11,493 nucleotides of DNA from an uncultured Bacilli bacterium. Lineage in GTDB: Bacteria; Bacillota_I; Bacilli_A; RF39; UBA660. The notes under the pieces were generated by a model. It made no database searches. It was given only the letters and a program-made list of their open reading frames with translations, and had not been told where the DNA came from. The stretch lies in the NCBI GenBank assembly GCA_944332375.1, contig CALVJU010000039.1, positions 1-11,493 of the forward strand. Reading direction: 5' to 3'. Shown piece after piece: positions 6,911 through 11,493 of the stretch (position 1 is its first letter; the number at the start of each line of letters is the position of its first letter). The position numbers were made by a program, and so were the translations under genes.

Positions 6911-6925
6911 AAAATGGTGGAAGAG

Positions 6926-7105
6926 ATGAAAAAATTAAAGAAATATTTACATGATGTCAAAAAAGAAATGAAAAAGGTACGTTGGCCAAACCGTAAAGAG
7001 TTATTCAATTACTCTTTAGCTACAATTGTATTTATTGTATTCTTTGGTGTATTTTTCTCTTTAACAGATGTCTTATTAGCGTTTGTTAGAACATTAGGAG
7101 CGTAG
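6926..7105 (+). CDS. secE: Preprotein translocase subunit SecE
   Basis: SecE is the small essential subunit that clamps SecY in the SecYEG protein-conducting channel. This 59-aa form is the short single-helix type normal for Gram-positive bacteria. The amphipathic N-terminal part ends in the family signature EMKKVRWPNRKEL (about 14-26) and is followed by one membrane helix, about 30-52. An in-frame ATG at 6914 would add four residues but has no SD. For ATG 6926, TGGTGG (6915-6920) lies five bases upstream, and this start gives the usual MKKLKKY opening. The gene is 7 nt before nusG, the standard secE-nusG pairing. Confidence 0.95.
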   Translation: MKKLKKYLHDVKKEMKKVRWPNRKELFNYSLATIVFIVFFGVFFSLTDVLLAFVRTLGA

Positions 7106-7112
7106 GTGAATT

Positions 7113-7646
7113 ATGGATAAAGAATGGTATGTAGTCAATACTTATTCTGGACATGAGAATAAGGTAAAAGAAAAATTAGAAATGCGTGCAAGTACCATGG
7201 GAATGGAAGATTATATTTTCCGTGTTGTGGTACCAGAACAAAAAGAAGTAGAAATCAAAGATGGCCAAAAGAAAGAAAAAGTAAAAAAGATGTTTCCTGG
7301 TTATATTTTAGTAGAAATGATCATGACAGATGAAGCTTGGTTTATTGTCAGAAATACACCAGGTGTTACAGGATTTATCGGATCTAGTGGTAAAGGTGCA
7401 AAACCATTCCCACTTACTCCACAAGAAGTAGATAAAATTTTAGGAAGTATGGGTATGAGTCGTCTAGAAATCGGTAGTGAATTAAAAGTAGATGATTCTG
7501 TCAAAGTAATCAGTGGACCATTTTCTGGTATGTTTGGTAAAGTAAAAACAATGGATAGTGCCACTGGAAAACTAGAAGTTGCTCTTGATTTATTTGGTCA
7601 AGAAACAATTGTAGAACTTACAATTGGTGAAATTGAAAAAGCATAA
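7113..7646 (+). CDS. nusG: Transcription termination/antitermination factor NusG
   Basis: NusG binds the RNA polymerase clamp and affects pausing, elongation and coupling. The 177-aa length is normal. The NGN domain occupies about 1-115, with the opening WYVVNTYSGHE, then MFPGYILVEM and RNTPGVTGFIG. The C-terminal KOW domain (about 123-177) contains DSVKVISGPFSGMFGKV and the usual ending LFGQETIVEL. The SD AGGTGA (7104-7109) overlaps the secE stop, so the two genes are translationally close-coupled. A strong terminator follows, so the gene is the end of this operon and is not co-transcribed with a rplK-type gene here. Confidence 0.98.
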   Translation: MDKEWYVVNTYSGHENKVKEKLEMRASTMGMEDYIFRVVVPEQKEVEIKDGQKKEKVKKMFPGYILVEMIMTDEAWFIVRNTPGVTGFIGSSGKGAKPFPLTPQEVDKILGSMGMSRLEIGSELKVDDSVKVISGPFSGMFGKVKTMDSATGKLEVALDLFGQETIVELTIGEIEKA

Positions 7647-7649
7647 GAA

Positions 7650-7692
7650 AAAAGGTAATATTTCAAATTTGAGATATTACCTTTTGTTTTTT
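7650..7692. terminator. Bidirectional terminator between nusG and the convergent surface-protein gene
   Basis: AAAAGGTAATAT (7650-7661) pairs perfectly with ATATTACCTTTT (7674-7685). The stem continues inward toward AAATTT with one G-U. The plus strand continues as GTTTTTT. The minus strand ends in a T run from the A tract at 7648-7653. It serves both convergent genes and overlaps the TAA of the minus-strand gene at 7691-7693. Confidence 0.9.
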
Positions 7693-9379
7693 AAAATTGA
7701 ACTTTACTTGTTTCCAATTTACTTGTTTTACGATAAAGATAAGCACTACCTAATAATAACATTAATGTAACATAAATACCTTGTTGTTCTGTTTTTACAC
7801 CAGTTTCTGGAGGTGTAATTTCTTCTCCACTTGTAGATCCTGTTCCAGGATTACCAGGTGCATAGACATAGATAACAACAATTTCTCCATCAATATAAGT
7901 ACCTGTTTCTTCTCCATTGATTGTAAGTAATGTATATCCATCAAATTCTTTCGCTAATGTTTGATAAGTTCTTCCTACCATATCTGTAGTAATGATATCA
8001 GGTGATAATACATTTCCATAAACATCAACATATTGTGCGATTACAGTTCCCTTTAAAGCAGAGTAACTAAATTGTAAATTCAAATTAAATTCATAACCTA
8101 AGTATGCATTTAAAATATAATTTCCTGAAGTATAAAGATTTCCTGTAAATTGATATCCCTCTGTTTCTTTTTCCAGAGTTCCAGCTCCAGCAATGATAGA
8201 AGCATCTCCTTTTTCAGGATCTCTCATATATTCTCCAATCGCTAAATCTTCTGAATCATCATGAGTATACTCATCTTCTTCAAAACCAAATGCAAGCCCT
8301 TTATTATAGAAATAATCATAACTTAATGCAATCACATCTGCATTTGTTTCTAAGTTATAATCTCCTCCTTCTTCCGATCCTTGTGATTCGAAGAAATTAT
8401 CTAAAGCTTCATCTGGTAAATCTACAAGACGTGTTACATTTGTACCATATTGTTCATTGTAGTATGCAACAACATATTCCTCGATAGTAAGATAGTTTCC
8501 TCCCGTTTTGCTATTAATTTGTGCAAGAATATCTTCTGCAGTATCTGTTCTATCAACAAAAGTGACACCTGCTTTACGATAAGCATCATTTAAAATAAGA
8601 TATGGATCATTTTCTCCTAACATTTCACGAATAATTCCATCTGGGAATTGATCTAATCTCGTATAATCTGTGCCATATTTTTCATTGTAAAAATCTAATA
8701 AGTACTGTGTATAATCAGCCATTCCACCAGCATAACCATGTGCGATTAAAGCTTCACCAATTCTTTCATCGGTCATAGCTCTACTACTTGCATTTGGTAT
8801 TAATGCTTTTAGAGCCGTATTATAAGTACGATAGAAATGGTAATTCTCATTTGTTGTAGTACCATCAAATAGTGGAGTATCCCCTGGGGTTATTGGTTCT
8901 TCACTAATTTGATCATATACAATGTCTTCTTTTGGGAAAATCTCAAAAGAAGTCTCATCATAATTGTAAGTATATTTTGATTTGTTATTGATAACAAAAT
9001 GAATTGTAATATGATCTCCTGCTTGAATCGAATTACTCATTTCCAAATTATCTTGGTCTTCTCCGTGAATTGCTTGAGCGATCTCTGTAAATACATCTGG
9101 AGCAATGACAATGTGGTCTAATTCATAATCTTCTGGAATTGTAATCGTCACAGTTGCAGTACAATTCATCTCCCGCATTGTTTCTTCTACGACAATATCA
9201 TAATCGATGATTAATCCTTCACTTGTTACTTTTGTCTCAGGTGTTTCAGCTTCCCATCTAGAGACAATATCTGTTTCTGAATTCTCAGTTTGTGGTGTTT
9301 CTAAAGCATGCACATCTGTGATAAAGCATATGCTAAAAAGTAATAGAAGCATGCTGAAGAAACGCATTTTCTTTTTCAT
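7691..9379 (-). CDS. LPXTG-type wall-anchored surface protein with MucBP-like domain
   Basis: A 562-aa secreted protein. A signal peptide is clear: KKK, a hydrophobic core LLLLFSICFI, and cleavage probable after VHA (23-25). The end is a sortase sorting signal: PPETG (523-527), a hydrophobic stretch (about 534-549) and a basic tail RKTSK. Residues about 443-506, from GTVIAQYVDVYGN to GEIVVIYVYAP, match the pattern of MucBP-type adhesion domains. A duplicated motif is seen in the middle: FYNEKYGTDYTRL...PD (230-247) and YYNEQYGTNVTRL...PD (306-323), 76 residues apart. The N-terminal part (about 40-150) looks like a beta-rich domain. The start has AGGAGG (9391-9386, minus strand) six bases before ATG. 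It is transcribed alone, opposite to nusG. Adhesion to host glycans or matrix is inference. Confidence 0.92.
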   Translation of the reverse strand: MKKKMRFFSMLLLLFSICFITDVHALETPQTENSETDIVSRWEAETPETKVTSEGLIIDYDIVVEETMREMNCTATVTITIPEDYELDHIVIAPDVFTEIAQAIHGEDQDNLEMSNSIQAGDHITIHFVINNKSKYTYNYDETSFEIFPKEDIVYDQISEEPITPGDTPLFDGTTTNENYHFYRTYNTALKALIPNASSRAMTDERIGEALIAHGYAGGMADYTQYLLDFYNEKYGTDYTRLDQFPDGIIREMLGENDPYLILNDAYRKAGVTFVDRTDTAEDILAQINSKTGGNYLTIEEYVVAYYNEQYGTNVTRLVDLPDEALDNFFESQGSEEGGDYNLETNADVIALSYDYFYNKGLAFGFEEDEYTHDDSEDLAIGEYMRDPEKGDASIIAGAGTLEKETEGYQFTGNLYTSGNYILNAYLGYEFNLNLQFSYSALKGTVIAQYVDVYGNVLSPDIITTDMVGRTYQTLAKEFDGYTLLTINGEETGTYIDGEIVVIYVYAPGNPGTGSTSGEEITPPETGVKTEQQGIYVTLMLLLGSAYLYRKTSKLETSKVQF

Positions 9380-9462
9380 TCTTTTCCTCCTACCTTCTTC
9401 AAAGAAAGTTTCTCATCAACCGTAACCCCCTCGATTAAGTCAAAGTTTTCCTTGATTGTCTT

Positions 9463-9494
9463 ATTATACTAATGATTTTTTTCTCATTTGTCAA
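9463..9494 (-). promoter_or_regulatory. Promoter of the surface-protein gene
   Basis: On the minus strand, consensus TTGACA (9494-9489) is followed by TAGTATAAT (9471-9463). A 17-bp spacer gives TAGTAT as -10, while the better TATAAT match would need 20 bp. The leader is then about 80 nt and includes a small stem TCAAGG/CTTTGA. Confidence 0.65.
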
Positions 9495-9535
9495 TTGATT
9501 TTTTAAAAAGGAAGCTATTTTATCTTATGAAAGTT

Positions 9536-9581
9536 ATTTCCATACTGTTTTTATTTATTTTCCTTGCATAGGAATGGAAAT
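9536..9581. promoter_or_regulatory. Inverted repeat flanking the -35 of the paralog-array promoter
   Basis: ATTTCCAT (9536-9543) and ATGGAAAT (9574-9581) are perfect inverted copies with 30 bp between. The right arm lies in the -35/-10 spacer of the promoter at 9564-9592. It could be a regulator-binding site, but the evidence is the symmetry alone. Confidence 0.3.
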
Positions 9582-9592
9582 TATACTATAAT
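9564..9592 (+). promoter_or_regulatory. Promoter of the three-paralog array
   Basis: TTGCAT (9564-9569), a 17-bp spacer and a perfect TATAAT (9587-9592). Predicted transcription start is near 9599, which rules out translation from the in-frame ATG at 9564. Confidence 0.75.
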
Positions 9593-9617
9593 AAGAATAA
9601 TTTTAAAGGAGGAAAAT

Positions 9618-10166
9618 GTGATCATGGAAGAAAAAGAAAAAAATCTTAAGTCCAGAAAAGAGAGTGATGTTCTTAAATATATAGAAATGGTTCAAGAACA
9701 ACAAAAAGAATTGTTTAAATTTTGTAAAAAATTAATGAAAAAGGGATATACAGAGATTCCAATTGAAGAAATCCCGACATTTCAAAGACTTACCGCTGAA
9801 GATTTTTTTTGGTATGTCAAAGAAGTTTTTCGCAGTGATTTGCCATTCGGGGAGAAAAAGGAAGCATTGGAGCAAATTCTTATCTCCAAAGGTGTTCCAG
9901 AAAAATGGGCAAAACGTCAATGTGATGAAGATGAAAGCCGTTTCATGTACATATATGGGGGCCTAGGGGGGCGTTATAATTCGGAATATTTTATTAATGA
10001 GTTCCAAACATATTATGAGTTGTCTTACGTTCAAGCTTGTTATTCAGAATTTGAGAGAAGAGTACAAGCATTTTACCTAAAGACATTAGGTGAATATCAA
10101 AAGTGGCTTTGTGAAAAAAATAAAGGAAAACAAAAAATGATGCACGTACCAAAGGGAAATCATTAA
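9618..10166 (+). CDS. Unknown protein, tandem paralog family member 1
   Basis: 182 aa, soluble, with no signal peptide or membrane segment, rich in Lys, Glu and aromatic residues, probably mostly helical. I recognise no family. Shared with the next two genes are FKFC (33-36), KGYT (42-45), EEIPTF (50-55), then L and DF, SKGV...W (90-97), SYVQACY (136-142), LKT (154-156), EYQKWL (159-164), then KQK and H. The segment between W97 and Y137 differs in all three. Start choice: AAAGGAGG (9605-9612) is five bases before GTG 9618 and eleven before ATG 9624. I take GTG, but ATG two codons later is nearly as likely. It is the first gene after the promoter at 9564-9592. Position next to a surface-protein gene gives no firm functional clue. 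Confidence 0.85.
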   Translation: MIMEEKEKNLKSRKESDVLKYIEMVQEQQKELFKFCKKLMKKGYTEIPIEEIPTFQRLTAEDFFWYVKEVFRSDLPFGEKKEALEQILISKGVPEKWAKRQCDEDESRFMYIYGGLGGRYNSEYFINEFQTYYELSYVQACYSEFERRVQAFYLKTLGEYQKWLCEKNKGKQKMMHVPKGNH

Positions 10167-10184
10167 GATGACTATAAATTCATA

Positions 10185-10216
10185 TCATATATTTTCTTAG
10201 AAATGCTGATATATGA
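10185..10216 (+). other. Hairpin between paralog genes 1 and 2
   Basis: TCATATAT (10185-10192) pairs with ATATATGA (10209-10216), and TTTC/GAAA can stack inside the loop. No T run follows, so it is not a terminator. It may affect mRNA processing, or be incidental. Confidence 0.35.
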
Positions 10217-10245
10217 CCATTGTGTTGTGAAGAGGAGATGAAAAG

Positions 10246-10794
10246 ATGTCAAACCAAAAATTAGAAGAACAACAACTACCCAAGGAAAATCAAAAGATTT
10301 TTTTACAGTATATAGAACAGGCAAACCAACGACAAAATGAAGTATTTTCCTTTTGTGAAGACTTAGTGGAAAAAGGCTATACAGAAATTCGAATGGAAGA
10401 AATTCCAACGTTTCCAATACTTAGCTTTGTAGATTTTTTCGAGTTTATGATTAAAGAAAAATCTGATCGGGAAACCCGGAAAGAGAAACTGCTTTCCAAA
10501 GGTGTTCCAGTAAATTGGCTACTCATGTATTCTTCTCCAAGTATTGCTGGGAGTAGTCCATCAATGTATCTTTTATATGATGGTGATGATAAAAGACGAA
10601 AAATGGATTACACAGTAAGTTTCAGAGAGGATTATTTTCTATATCTTGAAGTTCCATATGTGCAAGAGTGCTATTTCAATTTCATAAGAGAAATACAAGA
10701 ATTTTACTTAAAGACGGAAATTGAATATCAAAAGTGGCTTTGTGAAAAAAGTGGGGTAAAGCAAAAAACAATCCATACTTCAAAAGAAAAGTAG
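10246..10794 (+). CDS. Unknown protein, tandem paralog family member 2
   Basis: 182 aa, soluble, no signal or membrane segment. It carries the family pattern: FSFC (34-37), KGYT (43-46), MEEIPTF (50-56), KGV...W (85-91), VPYVQECY (136-143), LKT (155-157), EYQKWL (160-165), KQK (172-174). The middle segment, about 92-135, holds SSPSIAGSSPS and a run of charged residues DGDDKRRK, unlike either neighbour. ATG 10246 has GAGGAG (10232-10237) eight bases upstream. It begins 79 nt after gene 1. No terminator or clear promoter lies between, so co-transcription is likely. The function is unknown. Confidence 0.87.
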   Translation: MSNQKLEEQQLPKENQKIFLQYIEQANQRQNEVFSFCEDLVEKGYTEIRMEEIPTFPILSFVDFFEFMIKEKSDRETRKEKLLSKGVPVNWLLMYSSPSIAGSSPSMYLLYDGDDKRRKMDYTVSFREDYFLYLEVPYVQECYFNFIREIQEFYLKTEIEYQKWLCEKSGVKQKTIHTSKEK

Positions 10795-10845
10795 AAACAA
10801 AGTGTGATTGATATAGGATGATTGAAGCGATAAGGAGATGAGAAG

Positions 10846-11409
10846 ATGATAAAAACAACGGAAGATATTAAAAGAGCACGAGACGAGAGAAATGAAAATC
10901 AAGAAATTATTTTACAGTATCTCAAAATGGCTCACCAACTTTACAAAGAAGTACTTTCTTTTTGTAATCGATTAACAGAAAAAGGGTACACAGGAATTCA
11001 AATGGAGGAAATTCCAACATTTCAAATACTGACAGTTTCTGATTTTATTGCTTGTATGTATGAAACATATCATGACGGTAAATTCGATCTCAAAACAGGA
11101 TATAACAAACTTATTTCTGAAAAAGGTGTTTCAAGAGAGTGGATGCAATATTATTCACTTCCAATAGATGGAAGCCTAGTAGATAATTTACCTAAGTACG
11201 AAAGTGAAATCATAAACTTTGAATTTGGATTCCATGAATATTTTGAAGTTCCACATGTGCAAGATTGCTATTTAAGATTCGCAAAAGAGATACAAGACTT
11301 TCGTTTAAAGACATTCGGTGAATATCAAAAGTGGCTTCGAGAAAAAAGTATGGGAAAACAAAAAGCAATGCATGTGCCAAAGGGAAATCGAAATGGGGAA
11401 GACCAATAA
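10846..11409 (+). CDS. Unknown protein, tandem paralog family member 3
   Basis: 187 aa, soluble, no signal or membrane segment. The family pattern is FC (39-40), KGYT (46-49), MEEIPTF (53-59), KGV...W (93-99), VPHVQDCY (135-142), LKT (154-156), EYQKWL (159-164), KQK (171-173), HVPKGN (176-181). The HVPKGN ending is shared with member 1 but altered in member 2, while the VP before the CY motif is shared with member 2. The SD AAGGAG (10832-10837) is eight bases before ATG 10846. The upstream GGAGATGAGAAG nearly repeats that of member 2 (GGAGATGAAAAG). It starts 51 nt after member 2. No terminator follows before the next promoter. Confidence 0.87.
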   Translation: MIKTTEDIKRARDERNENQEIILQYLKMAHQLYKEVLSFCNRLTEKGYTGIQMEEIPTFQILTVSDFIACMYETYHDGKFDLKTGYNKLISEKGVSREWMQYYSLPIDGSLVDNLPKYESEIINFEFGFHEYFEVPHVQDCYLRFAKEIQDFRLKTFGEYQKWLREKSMGKQKAMHVPKGNRNGEDQ

Positions 11410-11419
11410 AAAAACGGTA

Positions 11420-11448
11420 TTTACAAATAAAATATTTTGTGTTATTAT
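11420..11448 (+). promoter_or_regulatory. Promoter of the next operon (genes outside window)
   Basis: TTTACA (11420-11425), a 17-bp spacer and TATTAT (11443-11448). It begins 11 nt after the third paralog ends. Confidence 0.7.
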
Positions 11449-11493
11449 GAATACGCTATATTATTTTTAATATAGATTTTAGTGGGAGCGAAT
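11449..11493 (+). promoter_or_regulatory. Start of a structured leader, cut by the window edge
   Basis: CTATATTA (11456-11463) pairs perfectly with TAATATAG (11468-11475) around TTTT, at the predicted 5' end of the transcript. AGTGGGAGCGAAT follows and runs off the window. It may be a ribosomal-protein operon leader (rplK is a common neighbour of nusG), but no coding sequence is visible to confirm this. Confidence 0.35.

Noticed and set aside
6840..6913. A tRNA(Trp) or rpmG between the SDR and secE, as seen in some Bacillota
   Set aside because: No cloverleaf or CCA-proximal T-arm is present, and the 34-aa ORF lacks the Cys pairs and sequence of L33.
6914..6925. ATG 6914 as secE start
   Set aside because: There is no SD upstream. 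TGGTGG between the two ATGs supports 6926.
8290..8487. Plus-strand ORF inside the surface-protein gene
   Set aside because: It is the complement of a well supported minus-strand gene and has no recognisable content. The same applies to 9207-9425.
9564..9623. Upstream ATG at 9564 as start of paralog 1
   Set aside because: It lies in the -35 box of the promoter, and the strong SD at 9605-9612 points to 9618 or 9624.
9732..10417. Other-frame ORFs in the paralog array (9732-9920 minus, 9763-9966 plus, 10172-10417 minus)
   Set aside because: They overlap paralogs with strong family conservation in the chosen frame and show no signals of their own.

Overview
The window looks like chromosomal DNA of a low-GC Bacillota. 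The DNA is very A+T rich, with strong AGGAGG-type Shine-Dalgarno (SD) sites and near-consensus sigma-A promoters with 17-bp spacers. TGA is used as a stop, so it is not a Mollicute code, and one gene encodes a sortase-type wall-anchored protein. The mix of gatB, AAA/DUF4143, solute-binding/GGDEF, YihY, secE-nusG and a PPETG surface protein fits a gut Erysipelotrichia-like lineage. That placement is inference.

Layout, left to right. (1) 1-744: the 3' half of gatB (tRNA-dependent amidotransferase subunit B), with an intrinsic terminator overlapping its stop. (2) 751-833: a 33-bp tandem repeat in the intergenic gap. (3) 842-2243: a stand-alone AAA/DUF4143 ATPase gene with its own promoter and terminator. 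(4) 2260-5701: a tight three-gene operon with 8-nt gaps, encoding a 152-aa single-pass membrane protein, a 681-aa receptor with two solute-binding-like domains and a degenerate GGDEF domain, and a YihY/BrkB-family membrane protein. (5) 5702-5831: an intergenic element rich in stems, ending in an intrinsic terminator. (6) 5876-6676: a short-chain dehydrogenase with an unusual active-site region. (7) 6679-7692: a consensus promoter and a possible 34-aa peptide, then a second promoter driving secE and nusG, closed by a bidirectional terminator. (8) 7691-9379, minus strand: a MucBP-type wall-anchored surface protein. (9) 9618-11409: three tandem paralogous genes for soluble ~180-aa proteins of unknown function. 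(10) 11420-11493: a promoter and structured leader for the next operon. nusG is often followed by rplK-rplA in bacteria, so a ribosomal-protein operon is a reasonable guess, but it lies outside the window.

How the genes fit together. The core functions are translation quality (GatB), protein export (SecE) and transcription elongation (NusG). Between them lie accessory blocks. The receptor operon looks like an envelope sensing or signalling unit whose GGDEF output is probably not a working cyclase. The surface protein and the paralog array sit beyond the nusG terminator and use divergent promoters.

The least explained parts are the three-gene paralog family, the structured 5702-5831 element, and the small ORF with excellent expression signals upstream of secE. 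No complete phage, transposon, CRISPR array, tRNA or rRNA was seen.
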